A DNA stretch of 64,000 nucleotides from Cololabis saira (GCF_033807715.1 NC_084587.1:21437017-21501016), one strand, 5' to 3'. Positions 1 to 13,800 are shown, counted from the first letter of the stretch. A program made the numbers and translations. Notes: generated by a model from the letters alone, not told the origin.

Positions 1-1379
1 CCAAAGTGGGTAGTGTGTATTTGTAACACAGTTCAAAAAGAAATACACCCTGACGAAGAGTGGCTGGAATATCTGACTCCCTTAAACCATCTCTTTGGAC
101 CAGAGCTGTTAAAATATGGCAGGAATTGATGTTTTTGGACTAAATGCCTGGTGTTTTGACCATAGTCACAGACATTTCATTTAGTCCTCAGGAAACTGTG
201 TCAATGTCTGGGAAAAAATCCTTTAAGGATGATATTATCATCCCCGAAACAGTTCCCCAAAATACATACCAATGATTCCATTATTTATAAAATTGTACAT
301 TTTAAAACATTTGGACAATGTCAAACCCCCTATCCAGACACATAACAAGACACAGAACAAAGACCTTCCTGAAGGATTACAGAGTTCCTGGTTTATTTTC
401 CAGCGCTCAGGCGCAGGAAGAAGTGAGAAAAGATCCGGAATCGATGCCAACAAATCTCACTGCTGAGCTGTGGCTCACCTTGACGGCTGAACCCACAACC
501 TTGGAGTGATATCAGACAAAAATGTGAGAGTGGAGATTGCTGCACTGGAAAATGTCTCAAAAACCAAAAGGGATGTTTGCAAAGACAGAGTTCTGTGCAC
601 AAACAAATGTCTATGGAAATGGGATTTGTCTGTTGGGGGAAAAGGTCTGACAACTACTTTTCTAGGTAATGCACACCACAGTCAAGGTTCAATGGGAGCT
701 GAAATTACACTAAATAACTATATAAAGACACTGTGGACTGCTGTTTAAAGAACTTGTCAAGGAATTTGCACCAGGACATGAAAAAGTCAATTTAAAAAAA
801 AAAATCACAGGCCCTTAATGAACTGTGTAGACCATTAACTCAAAATGTTGACTAATGATTGCATTATTCATACATTTTAAATAATATCAATATATTCTAT
901 ATTATTTATTATTTTGGTTAACTGCTTGATATGATATGAAAATTGGAAAACTGAGGTGGTGAGAGTTGTTAGTCCCTGGCTAATTTTTGCATTCATTTGA
1001 ACATTTGACCCTTATTTAAATGACTTATGTCAAAAGACTTCGTATTTACTTCAACACTTAGATGAGATTAGTGTTAAATTCTTGCTAAGAACTAATATAT
1101 CCATGTCAAAAAGTGAAGAAACCAGCCTGGAACTCTGACAGAAGATAGTGTTTAAATGTTTATCTACACTGCCATTCAATGTGTTCTTTGCATCGTTGGA
1201 ATAAATTAATTTATTTTAAAGAAATAAACATAAAAGCCCTGGATGTGATCAAACATGCAAGATTTTAAAAACTTTAGAGAAGACACAGGGAGAGACATCA
1301 GTAAGAGCCTGTGGAGGTGAGTGTTGCTGAAATGGCTTCTTCATAATTTGATGTTTCTTTGAAGGCTCTTGGGAGTACT
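1..1379. other. no gene recognised (left edge)
   Basis: AT-rich intergenic sequence with only short chance reading frames on both strands. No splice-framed conserved exon or clear repeat boundary seen. Confidence 0.5.
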
Positions 1380-1760
1380 CTTCATCATGGTGGCCTTCAA
1401 GAACCGAGAACTCAAAACCAAAGTCAAAACCAGTCTCAAGTGTCTCTGTGAAACAGGGATGACTTTTGGAGGCCTGTCGTTTGGTCTGATGAGACTCGAC
1501 TAAAACTGTCTGGGCCTGTCTCAGTGAAGTAGTGGAATTTGGTGGTGGGAGCATAATGATGTGGGGTTGTTCTGCTGCCTCAGGCAGGTAACTTTATTTG
1601 GGTGCACCGGATCATGAAAATAAATGAGGATTATGCTGAAATCCTGAGGAATAAGGTCAAGAAACCTGCTGTCAGCCCAGCTTTAGGTCACTAGTGGGTC
1701 TTCCAACAAGACCATGACCAAAAACACAAATCTAAATGTCTTCCAACAAGGTCCTGGATT
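1380..1760 (+). mobile_element. decayed Tc1-like transposase fragment
   Basis: Broken plus-strand matches to Tc1 transposase landmarks: TTTGGTCTGATGAGACTCGA (the W-S-D-E-T region) and GGTGGGAGCATAATGATGTG (GGGSIMMWG), then an AGGAC-type tail. Many frameshifts and stops; no terminal repeats located. Confidence 0.65.
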
Positions 1761-2559
1761 TAATCTCTCAGAGCCCAGGGCTCATTCCTGCCGAGAATCC
1801 AAGGTTACTGCCTAACCTCTGAAAGCCACACAATTTGTGTTAGCAGAGACAACTTTTTCATCCTTGGCATTATTTTCCTCCCTGTTTCAACTGAATACAA
1901 CCATAAAATATCCAAATTTATCTAAAGTCAAATTTATAATTGTCATTTTAGAACCAAATAAACTTTAAATACTTAAATGTAAACACAAGTAGCTACTTAT
2001 TGTGACCTTAAATATAGGCCTACAGGTTGAAAAAGGAAGCATTATCTTTCTGTAAAATATGATTCATTCATACAAATTAAACCATGCTCTTCATATAACA
2101 AAGGGAAAAGTTATATCTCACACTAGAATCATAATAATACTCCATTCTTCACTAAATTGGTCACATTATGCTGTTTTAACTTTATCATCTACTCTGTGCT
2201 TGTTATTATGTGTAATAATTTTTATTGTGACATATTTGCCTGTGGTACATGTTCAAAGGTTAGGATCGAGGACAGCCGTTAAGGAATTTACATTTCCAAA
2301 GCACCACATCAAATTAGATCTCAGTAAAAGCCTTCTATATATGTTTTGATAATTGGCTAATTTATTTGTATCGGCCTGAAATGTAATAGCTCCCTGCTAT
2401 TGTTTTAAATGCTTGAATTATTATGAAGATGATCCAGGACGTCACGTTGCACGAGGGCTATTGTACATGTTCATCTCAGGGTGTTTGTCGCCCTCAAGTG
2501 GTGACATTTAGCAATTACAAGACAGTGTATGAAAGCGTGGCTTCATGGAACAGACAATT

Positions 2560-3103
2560 TCATGTATTTTATTGTGAAGAAAAATACCTGTATATGGGAC
2601 AGTATTCTTGATCTGTACAGAATAAGTTTATGTAATAACCACAGGGTTTCAGTCCTCATGAAATTCATGTTTGAGATGACTACAGCAAGAACTAATATTA
2701 AAAAGAGATGTACATCAATTAAGGCTAGAGAAATTTGGAATAGTTGTGATAACGACCTAAAAATGTGCAGTTCTATCTTCAAGTTTAAGGAAATGTTTAA
2801 AGAAAATACTGTAAATAAATATAAAACACTATAATTATAAAGTATATTATCAAAAACATTCTAGAATGTGAAACGTCAATTTTATATTTTGTCTTACTTA
2901 TTTTTGTCTTCTTTATGACTTCTGAATGCTAATGTCTCCTATTTAAGCTAATCATAAGATAAAAAGGGTAGGCACTATAAGCTACGGCTTCAGCCTACAC
3001 CTTTTCAGCAAAAGAAATGTTTATTTTACCTTTTCATCTTGTTTTGTAAAAAAGTGTGTACAAGCTGAAAATAAAAGATTCATTCATTCATTCATTCATT
3101 CAT
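2560..3103 (+). mobile_element. 5'-truncated LINE ending in (ATTC)n
   Basis: This stretch closely matches the 3' end of the LINE at 34429-35237 (shared ATGTTTGAGATGAC, AAAAAGAGATGTACATCAAT, GTAGGCACTATAAGC) and ends in an ATTC tetramer tail at 3078-3102. It is a shorter, non-coding copy of the same family. Confidence 0.75.
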
Positions 3104-3370
3104 GATGAACACCTAAAATGTGGGACTTGGAGAAAAAAAAGAAGAAGAAAATCCTCTCATTTTGAATTTCTTTCCAATCCAGTGGCTGTTCGTAAAAGAG
3201 TTAAGAGTTGCCACTGGTACTATCAATCAGTTCCAGTACTGGGCAGTACTAGTACTGTCAATCAGCCCGTCCAATATCAACATAAAAATCACCTCTTATA
3301 CCACCTCATCTAAAAAAAAAATCTAGATGGCATTAAATGATCAGTAACCTTGCTTTACCTTTCAAAACAG

Positions 3371-3542
3371 TCCAGATTTGCAGAAGTGCGGTGTCCAATT
3401 CCGAGTAAACCGCAGTTACATATGCAATGCATTCCCAGCAGCTGTCCCAGCATGCATGCTGGAAGCCCTGAAGATGGTGCAGAACGTTGTGTCTTCTGCG
3501 CTGTTTGACGAACCAAACCAGAACTTCACTGCACGCTGGTGA
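3371..3542 (+). CDS. probable terminal coding exon of an unidentified gene
   Basis: After a good acceptor (ACCTTTCAAAACAG) an open frame in phase 1 gives 56 residues, starting PDLQKCGVQFRVNRSYICNA and ending FDEPNQNFTARW, then TGA. Composition looks like real protein (Cys, Trp, charged and hydrophobic residues mixed, no low complexity), and it differs from the repeats around it. The gene would converge on uso1. I do not recognise the family. It could instead be a remnant of a mobile element. Confidence 0.45.
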
Positions 3543-4080
3543 TTCCTCTGATGACCAAGATTCAAATAACTAAGGGGGTGCTCACAACCATCTACACTCG
3601 GACCTACATACTTATACCTTATCAAAGTCACTCCTCATATAAGACTGACATTACTCAAGAGTCTGAGAACAGTCAGTTCTAATTTCTGGATCTACTAAAG
3701 GGCAATTGAATGTAACTTACCTTCAAGATTTGCTTGAAATCATGTCTCTACCTGACACCCTAACCTGCACTTTTCTTTGGTCTTCTTTAGCAGGATCTAC
3801 TTGTCCTCTGTCATTTAAGTTTGTTTAGCAGCAAATGTCTATGTAAGGGCTTTTTTTTAAATTCTAAGTTGCTTTAAAAACAAACCAAAAAAAAGTAATA
3901 TGCAATGTATACTGAATAATTAAATTTTTATACACTGTTTTACTCACCTTACAAATGAAAATGAGCTAATATTCCTCATCGGTGCTGTGTCAGCGGAAGA
4001 AAACAGACAAGTCTCGTAGTGGATTTAGTAAAATTTAATTTATCAACAAATATCCCTCCATACGGCATACAGATAGATTC

Positions 4081-4869
4081 TTTATTCATTTCAAGGTGGT
4101 TCTTAAATTGATAAGTTACACTATATCATACAGAAGCTGGATGCCAGTACTGGACCAAAAGTTGCAAAAATATGTAATTTTTGTCTTTACATGTTTTTTT
4201 ATCGTGTTTTGCAGCATATTGCAGAGCGGCTGGGTTGAGCCGTCGAGTCTGAGTGTTAAATACTGTACAGCCAACTCATACTGACTGTGAAGGCAGACGA
4301 ATCAGGGGTGAAGCACAGTGACATGTTGCAGGTGGATGTGATGCGGCAGGTGCAGCTTACTGGTGCAAGCAGTGATGCAGGATGGGAAAGCAACAGCCCG
4401 AGGAGCTCGTTGGTGATATCACTTATACCACTTCTGTTTATAGCTGCGCTATGCTACTTTTTATAATCTTCCCCTCTATTTTTTTCTGATGACTCGTGTG
4501 TCAAAATCATCCTAGCTTTTCTTTTGTGATTAGAGTCTACGTGACGTTACAATAAACACAAGACTGGTATAGTCTACCATGAAACTGATGGGAGACCTGG
4601 CAGAGATGAATGCACTGACAAGTTCAACTGAACTGCTGGAAAGAACGTCAGCTTGAACAAAAACAAATGTTCAAAAACTAAACACGCACAAGTGATTTGA
4701 CAGTGTCAAAAAATGAAGACAGCATGGCGACTGGGAGCAGAAACTGTTTCGACATATATTAGTCCTATTCTTCCGTTTCTCAGGTGTGTGTCCGCAGTCT
4801 TTTCTTGCCTCCCGGCAGACAAATTCAGATATCTTTCTCTCTTTTTTTTTCTCCATCCAGTGTTGTCAG
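4081..4869 (-). other. uso1: uso1 3' UTR with poly(A) signal
   Basis: Minus-strand sequence after the stop codon runs without an obvious repeat to AATAAA at 4086-4081, which predicts a 3' UTR of about 0.8 kb. Other weaker signals could be used. Confidence 0.45.
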
Positions 4870-7800
4870 CTAGTCCTCATCTTCATCCTCATCGTCGTCT
4901 GTTGTCTGGTCCCTGGTGTCAATGTCATCGTCATCTTCCACCTGTAAGGAAAGTGTCACAGTCTAACTAGAGCAAACACATGAAACAAAGCTGAGTGATC
5001 TGGACAAGGAGCGCGTCGTGGAGCTACTCATCTATGCTCAGTCTCATCACTCATCGTATTTGTAACTAACCTAGCAACACAACTATGAATGAACAAGGAA
5101 CATCTCAAAATGCTACTGCAGTAAGGCATGTGCTGATGTCATCAACTCAAGGTCTCTTTAGATTATCTCTACTGCTGAACCCATAGGAACAAATCCAAGG
5201 TTTACTAAATCAAACAATCAAATTAAGTCTTATTCACTGTAATTCATACATAATCCAATTCATTCAAATTTGATGTACCTCATCATGTGAAATTATATGA
5301 AGCTATAAATTGTATCTAGTTTTCTTGCAGTCTATTAACTTTCTTGAGTAAGAACTTCCTTGGGTTATGTTACCCACGTGTGGTCAGAAGTAGCAATAAT
5401 AGAGTGGCTTTAACACTGAAACCTTATTATTCACAGGTACATTCAGATCAGGTGTGTTTCCCAAAACCTAAATTCCCAACTATGTAAGCAATTACCATAA
5501 CCACGTAGTTGTGAAGCAAATGTTCTGGGAAAAAACACATGTCTTAGTTGCAACGTCATTGATGACAGAAAACGTGGTCTATTTCAGCGGAAGTTCATAT
5601 GGATATCAACACAGTTACAAACAAAGACGAGTTTGAGAAAATGAGATCAAGTTGAGAACATTTGATGTGGCTCAAATACATTTGAGGACTGCTGAAAATA
5701 CAGAAGATTATTTTGTGCATCTCTATGCAAGTAGCGGATGTGTTATGTGGGATGTTGGAAGGGGAAGGGAGGCTGCCATGTAATGAGTTATTCTACCTGT
5801 TATGTGTAAATATATTTTATTATAACAAGGGCAAAATTAAAAAACACAAAAAAAATTAAAGGAACCAATGAACAAAAATAGAAAAACGATAATAAATGTA
5901 AAAAAGACAAATTCAACTAAATAAATAAATAAAACAAAAATAATAATAAAAAAAAAAATGACTGAAATTACTGATTAGTGCGGAGCTACAAGCTAATTTC
6001 CTCCATCATGTGTGAAAGCTTTCTGAACAACAAGCCTGATATGCTCATCTGAGTCTGCTTCAATCATCATTATGATTAACAGCAAAGCTGCAATACAAAA
6101 ATAAAGTATTTCCCTTCAGAGATTAGTAATTAATGTCGATGTAAAGCACTTTGAATTACATTGTGTTGAATTGTACTATATAAATAAACTTGCCTTGCCT
6201 AATTAAGTTGTATTCTATTGAATTGGATGGATGGACTGGATTAAGTTGAAGAGAATGGAATAGAAGAGAAGAGAATGGAATGGAATGGAATGGAAGGGAA
6301 GGGAAGGGAAGAGAAGAGAAGAGAAGAGAAGAGAAGAGAAGAGAAGAGAAGAGAAGAGAAGAGAAGAGAAGAGAAGAGAAGAGAAGAGAAGAGAAGAGAA
6401 GAGAAGAGAAGAGAAGAGAGAAGAGAAAAGAGAAAAGAGAAAAGAGAAAAGAGAAAAGAAGAGAAGAGAAGAGAAGAGAAGAGAGAATTTAACACTTAAA
6501 AATGATGGCCTGGTCATTGAAATGGAAACTTTTAAATGCTCAAGTCCACACTTTAACTGCAATTCAACTTTTTTTTTTTCATCCCCAAGTCTATTGTGGT
6601 GGAATACAGCGCTAAATCTGTAAAATATAATTGTCCCGCTAACCCTTACATATTGTCACCATCCCTCCCTGCATGTTTTCAGAAGTGAAGTTTATCACTT
6701 GACAAAAAACTAAAGTCAGAAATAGTTTTTTTTACCGTCTCTCCCAGGTCTTTGAGTCTCTGTTTGAGGCTGTAGATCTTCTGGTCCTGGTCGGCCAGCA
6801 GCATCAGCAGGTCGTCCTGCTCCTTCTTGGACTCTTGGACCTCAGTTTGCAGCTTTGCCTTCTCATTCTGCAGGATGGCCACTGTGCTGGTGGCTGAAGC
6901 CAGCTGCTGCTCCAGCTCTGCCCGGCCCTCCTTCAGACCAGGGGAAGAAGGATGACACGGACGACAGGAAGGAGACAGTGTTTATTAGTATGGATGATGA
7001 GAATAAATGAATCTGAATTATGACAATCATGCATAAAACACAACTTTTTAGATATGTCCAAGTAAGCTAATGTAAAAAAAAAAATGAAATAAAATAAAAA
7101 AGTAAAACCGACCTTCAGCCTCTCTGTCTCAGATGTCTGTACTGCAAGTCGCTTTTCGAGTTCTGCCATTTTCGTGGCGTCTATTGAGCTGTCACTGGCA
7201 GAGACTGTATCAGAGGACTGAGATTTAAGAAAAAAAAGAAACCCAGATTAACTAATTAAATCAATTGTTAAGAATACATATGGCAAACTAGTGTTGTGGG
7301 TCATGATTTTTACCCCAGCTTCAGCTTTTCTGAGCATCTCCTGTCTCTCGGTCTTCAGTTGGCTGATTTCTGCCAACTGTGACTGAACCTGACTTTTTAA
7401 AGCCTCCAGCTCCTGCAACAAATTACAAAAACACAAGAAAAAGCGTTCCCTTTTTAGAAAAAAATCAAAGACAAATAAACAAAAGCAAAACATAAAGAAT
7501 TACACATTCATTAATGTAACCAGATCCTGATTTACTGTGGCAAGGATAAAGTTTGCAAACCCCATGGTTAATATTTCTCAGATTTTACTTGTCTATTATG
7601 GCTTGGATGAAAATCTGATCACATTTAATGTTTAAACTGACAGCATGTACACAATTGTAATTTCTTGTGCTTTAATTGAACATGCCCATTAAACATTCAC
7701 AATGTAGATGAATTACTTCAATTGAAACTACCGGTAACTGGAGTCAGCTGTTTCATGAACCTCTGATCACGAGTCTATCAAATACAACAGCATACCAGGC

Positions 7801-10800
7801 AGCCACAGCTCTCGAAAAAGATTTCACACCTGATGTTTACCAAAGAGCACCTTGGAGATCTGAAATGCCATCTGGGAAAATGTTTTGTGGACTGTTGAAT
7901 GAAAATGTGAACCGTCTGAAAAGACTGCTCAGCTCTATACGGCACTTAAGGGAACCCAGCTTATAAACGTCAAAATATAATCTCAATTGTTGAGTGATTT
8001 GACATTTCTTCACTGCCTCAGGGCCTGAATCACTTGCCATCCTCAAAGAGTTTACAAAAATATCCTACACAATACTGTCACATTGACCATCTGCAAGCTA
8101 AAAGTTAGTAGAAGTTGGGTGATGCGGGACGAGTGACCCTAAACATCAAAGTAAATACATGACTGAATGGCTTTAGAAAATGTTTAGTTTGAAACTAGAC
8201 CTTTTATCCCACATAGATGATGTGTAATTTCCTCCAAGGAGCCTTTCACACCAAACAAATGTGTCTGAGCTGCAGTGGTAAATGAGAAATGGTAAAAAAA
8301 AAAATTGCTCCTAAACGCTGTGCGGGTTAAATCCTGGGCTACCAAATCTGATTTCTTGAAGTCACTGTTGCCGGAGTTTAATCAGCTATCAACTCCATGG
8401 GGTCACTTACTTTTGCATGCAGCACTGTGGATATTTAATGGTCATATTTTATGACCTACAGTGTAAACTACCTATTACTGCAACTTACATGAGGTTCACA
8501 TGCTTTTCATGCCTCTTATTATTGTTCAAAAACATGTAAAACCCTTCAGAAAACCACAACATAGCTCTGGTGACATCATTGGTGACGTCAAACCAGCATC
8601 CATCCATCCATCCATCCAGGGTCATGGGGTCCATACTTATGTCACTAATGCTATCAATACACAGTGACACACTTTCAGAAAATAAAAGGTATGTATTTGT
8701 TAGAAATTTTAAGAAATAACTTTTTCTTGGAAAACTTTAAAGACTTTTTATCAGACTAAGAAAATACAGACCATATAATTATCACACTTGAGAGGTGTAT
8801 TGATTATTAATTAAAAGGGAATTTGTAGAGTAATGTCCATTAACTACAACTGGCTCTCTATCTAAACTCCTGCTGGTCACCAAAGGGAAATTATTCTGTG
8901 TGCTCCAGGTTGTGTTGGAGAAGGTCGTTTTTATTTCCGACTTGGCTCCAGACAATAACCTCAGAAGGTGGGACTAAGAGAATCAGTGTAGTTGCTTTCT
9001 GGTATTATTTCAGCCTCAAAGCTTCTACGTGAGGAAGTGTAGGATGTACTGACTCTCGTAGAGCCAAGTTCATCCACCATCTGAAAATGAATGTGTGCAC
9101 ATACGAGAATCATTGATGTCAATCAGAACCAAAACTGATGCACGTGTATATATGCAAGTACTGATGTCATCCGATGTAGAAATTAATGATGGTTAAACAT
9201 TTTCCCTAAATACTCCTGAGGGCCAGATGTGTGGAGCTGTTGGTGGTTTTCTCACCTGGACCAGCTCTGTGTTGTCCGATCCAGCTGCAGGACTCTCTGC
9301 TGTCTGTGCTGCCGACTTCTGCGGTTACAACACAATAAAACATAAACATCAGCCAATGAGTCAACTCCAGATACAGATGCAACTTTAAGATTATCTTACA
9401 CACAAGCATTTACAGGTTGAAAACAAAAACTCCTGTGTGAATGAAAAGTTAATGTTTTTAAAGCTTTTTTGTTGATTTAAATATTGCCAGTAAGACTGAA
9501 AACTGTGATGAACAGCTACTGCTGCAATGTTGTCTGTTGCTACCACAACTCAATACTTAGTGTTTTATCTAATTATCAAAGTACAGTGCATCCGGAAAGT
9601 ATTCACAGCGCTTCACTTTTACCAAATTTTGTTATGTTACAGCCTTATTCAAAAATGGATTAAATTCTATTTTCTCCTCAAAATTCTACACACAACACCC
9701 CATACTGACAATGTGAAAAAATAACTTTTGAAAGTTTTGCAAATTTATTAAAAATAAAAAACTAAGAAATCACATGCACATAAGTATTCACAGCCTTTGT
9801 CATGAAGCTCAAAATTGAGCTAAGGCGCATGCTGTTTCCACTGATCAGTCAGAGCACAAGCCAAGCATGAAGTCAAAGGAATTGTCTGTAGACCTCCAAG
9901 ACAGGATTGTCTCGAGGCACAAATCTGGGGAAGGGTAAAGAAAAATTTCTGCTGCTTTGAAGGTTCCAATGATCACAGTGGCCTCCATCATCTGTAAATA
10001 TAAAGAAGTTGGGAAACCACCAGGACTCTTCCTAGAGCTGGCCTGCCGTCTAAACTGAGTGATCGGGGGAGAAGGGCCTAGTCAGGGAGGTGACCAAGAA
10101 CCCTATGGTCACCCTGTCAGAGCTCCAGTGTTCCTCTGTGGAGAGAGGAGACCCTTCCAGAAGGACAACCATCTCTGCAGCAATCCACCAATCAGGCCTG
10201 TATGGTAGAGTGGCCAGACAGAAGCCACTCCTTAGTAAAAGGCACATAGCAGCCCGCCTGGAGTTTGCCAAAAGGCACCTGAAGGACTCCCAGACCATTC
10301 AACCTGCCAAAGAAAAATGATGGTGCAGTTCTACACGGCCATCATTGAGTCCATCCTCACCTCCTCCATCACCATCTGGTACGCTGCTGCCACTGTAAAG
10401 GACAGGAGCAGCTGCAGCGTATCATCCGCTCTGCAGAGAAGGTGATTGGCTGCAATCTCCCATCTCTCCAGGACCTGCAGCCTCCAGGACCCTGAAGTGT
10501 GCAGGAAAGACGGCGGCAGACCCCTCCCACCCCGGACACAAACTGTTTCAGCCTCTTCCCTCTGGCGCGAGGCTGCGGTCCATCAGGACCAAAACCTCAC
10601 GCCACAAAAACAGTTTTTTCCCGTCTGCAGCTCGTCAAGAAGGCCCCAGACCCCCCTCTCCCCCGTCCACCACGGACTGTCCCCCCCATCCCACTCTACG
10701 TTACATTAACAAGACTCCAATCCTGACCTTATGCGTTACATTAACGCACATCCTAGGTCACTTTTGCACAGACTCATATCCGGCACTTTAAAATCTCATG

Positions 10801-13800
10801 TTGTACATTCTCTATTTTCATTATATATTTGCTCTTTGTACTGCACCAATCACCACAACAAATTCCTTGTGTGTGTTCAACAAACATGGCAATAAACTTA
10901 TTTCGGATTTTGATGAGAAACAAAATTCTCTGGTCTGATGAGACGAAGATTGAACTGTTTGGTGTGAATAGCAGCAGGCCCGGTTCTAGAAAATGATGAC
11001 TAGGGCTGCATCTCAGATCAGAGGGGGTGGACATGCCTGGCACGTCATTCAACACTAAATTATGCATTTTCCCATAATTTCAAGCGGAATGATACTAGCA
11101 AAACAAGAATATTTAAAGTGTATTTCAAATGGTTTATTGCAGCAATATTGCTGGAGAACAAAGAAAATGCTACATTTAGTCTGGGCTACCTCGCCCATCA
11201 GACAATCTAGCAACAGTTGTTTCTTACCCTGAAAATAAAACATAGAAATTCAAACTAATTTTATCTATACAGCTCAAAACCATCACTAAACATGACAGTC
11301 ATTTCAAGTGGAATGATACCAGTCAAACAATAATATTTAAAGTGTCTTTCAAGTGAATTTTTGCAGCAATATCGCTGGAGAACAAAGAAAATGCTACATT
11401 TAGTCTCGGCTACCTCACCCATCAGACAATCTAGCAACAGAAAATAAAACATAGAAAAATAAATAGCAGCAGAGAGCAGCGTCTTGCTGGTGCAGGTAAC
11501 TGCGCGCTGGACGCAGATGAGTGACGTATACTAAAGCCTGAATTATGGTTCTGCGTTAAATCGACGCAGAGCCTACGGCATAGGGTACGGCGTAAGGTAC
11601 GCGGCCACGCGCACCGTACGTAGACTCTGCGTTGGTGTAACGCGGAACCATAAATCAGCCTTAACACGCGCGCACTTGTCAGTTTTTTTTTCGTCTTTTC
11701 AACTGAGCATGCAAACACATAAACTGAGGGTGCAATGCTTATGCACCCTCGTAGAACCGGGCCGGAATAGCAGGCGTCATGTTTGGAGGAAACCAGGCAC
11801 CGCTCATAACCAGGCCAATACCACCCCTACAGTGAAGCATGGTGGTGGCAGCATCATGCTGTGCAGATGCTGTGCAGAGACATCCTGAATGAAAACCTGC
11901 TCCAGAGCGCTCTTCACCTCAGACTGGGGCGACGGTTCATCTTTCAGCAGCGACCCGAAGCACAGCCAAGATTTCAAGGCAGTGGCTTCAGGACAACTCT
12001 GTGAATGTCCTTGAGTGGCCCAGCCAGAGCCCAGACTTGAATCCGATTTCTGGAGAGATCTGAAAATGGCTGTGCACCGACGCTTCCCATCCAACCTGAT
12101 GGACCTTGAGAGCTGCTGCAAAGAGGAATGGGCCAAACTGCCCAATGATAGGTGTGCCAAGCTTGTGGCGTTATATTCAAAAAGACTTGAGGCTGTAATT
12201 GCTGCCAAAGGTGCATCAACAATGTATCGAGCAAAGGCTGTGAATACTTATGTACATATGGTTTCTTTGTTTTTTATTTTTAATAAATTTGCAAAAATCT
12301 CAACAAAAAAATGTTTCACGTTGTCATTATGGGGTGTTGTGTGTAGAATTTTGAGGGAAAAAATGAATTTAATTCAATTAAGAATAAGGATGTAACATAG
12401 AAAAATGTGGAAAAAGTGAAGCGCTGTGAATACTTTCCGGATGCATTGTAAGACCAGGTCAAAAATAAATACCGGTAAATATAATTTCTCTGGAGATAGT
12501 CCCTGAAACAATCAACCAGCAGAATGTCACTCACACACTTCCATATTTACTTACCAAGGTGTTGATCTGTGCATCTTTGTCCGTGAGTTGTGTCTGAAGT
12601 AGAGTGTGCTGCTTGTGAAGCTCCTCCAACTCCTCTCTGAGCTGGGAGAGCTCTTCCGTCTGCAGCCCATTCACCTGAGCGGCGTCTCCCTGGTTGTTAG
12701 ACTGGCTCTCCTTACCTGTATACACAAACAAACATATGAGATCAGTTTAAATTTCACAACTACAGTAACATAGAAGCGGATGTTGTCCCAAATCTACAAG
12801 GGAGTTCATGTTCCCTCAGCAGCAGTGAGGAATGATTGCAATCTACTCTAACGGTCTATAATGACATAAATACATAAAGCCGATTAAATAAGTCATATCA
12901 GACAAAAGATGTATTTTTATGATTTTTTTTTTTTTTGCTTTTACCAATTCCATTTCATAATCCTGACCTGCCACATTAATGATTTACTTATCATTTAAAT
13001 GTTTCCAGTTTGATTACACAGTAATAATCTAAAATAGTTATATAATACTTATTTCCTCTTAAAGAAGCAAATGACAATAATGTTTAACAAAATAGCTTCT
13101 CATTGGGAAAATCAATGTAGATTCAGGTTTGACAACAACACTTCGACATTTTTTGCACTGAAAGATGTGTGAACACCACAAACCTGTAACTATTATCAAA
13201 TGAGAATTGAAATGTTTATAGCAGACTGGCTCTAGCAATGCAGCAATTGTATTCAAAGAAAGAATAAAAAAAGAAAAGAGCTGATTTGACGATTTAAATG
13301 TAATGTACTCTTGATGGATGAAAGAAAACTTTGTTTGAGGTCTGTCATATGCAACCTTCGCTGTTTTAAAAGGCATTTGCATGAAGAACAATGCATGATG
13401 GACAAATAAAAAGATAACATACCAAAAAAAAAAAACTGTCAATAGGCTTGTGCAAATGTCCAACTTCCTTATCTGTCATTTAACCAGTTTAAAGCTGCAT
13501 AGAAAAAAAGGTTACAACTTTCCAGTCGTTTCATTTGGCTTTAAAACCATTTTATAACATAAATATGGCTGAAAGTTGAAGATATACTGTATATTAGATG
13601 GATGTAATACACAGTACATTATCATATTTTCATGCAATTTGCCATGTGTAATTTGCTGCAATGCTGTTAGCAGCTCTAGCTACATACACAAGTCTTCCCT
13701 CATTAAAACCACTGGTGTTGCCCTTTGAAAGTTCACAGTGAATTTCAGTGTGTGGATTCACACAGCATGTGGGCTGGTGGCAATCACCTGAGTGACAGGA

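Larger units (their letters stand above)
10975..11765. mobile_element. hAT-like non-autonomous element inside the Tc1
   Basis: Flanked by the 8-bp target duplication AATAGCAG (10967-10974 and 11766-11773). Termini CAGGCCCGGTTCTA and TAGAACCGGGCCGG are near-perfect inverted repeats. The 8-bp duplication and CAGG-type end indicate hAT. It has no transposase and carries an internal tandem duplication and a second MITE. Confidence 0.85.
9584..12448 (+). mobile_element. Tc1/mariner element with two later insertions
   Basis: Terminal inverted repeats CAGTGCATCCGGAAAGTATT (left) and its complement ending ACTTTCCGGATGCATTG (right), each flanked by TA, define a Tc1-like element in a uso1 intron (exons 12555 and 9318). 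Transposase remnants lie on the plus strand: N-terminal part 9865-10298, central TCTGGTCTGATGAGACGAAG near 10930, GGTGGTGGCAGCATCATGCT near 11840. The coding sequence is dead and is interrupted by a LINE at 10299 and a hAT-like element at 10975. Confidence 0.9.

Noticed and set aside
6215..6623. Open frames of Glu/Arg/Lys or Phe/Leu/Ser repeats
   Set aside because: Translation of the GAGAA pentamer array.
13059..13463. 134-residue minus-strand frame in a uso1 intron
   Set aside because: Hydrophobic AT-rich translation with no family resemblance; lies wholly in an intron without splice partners.
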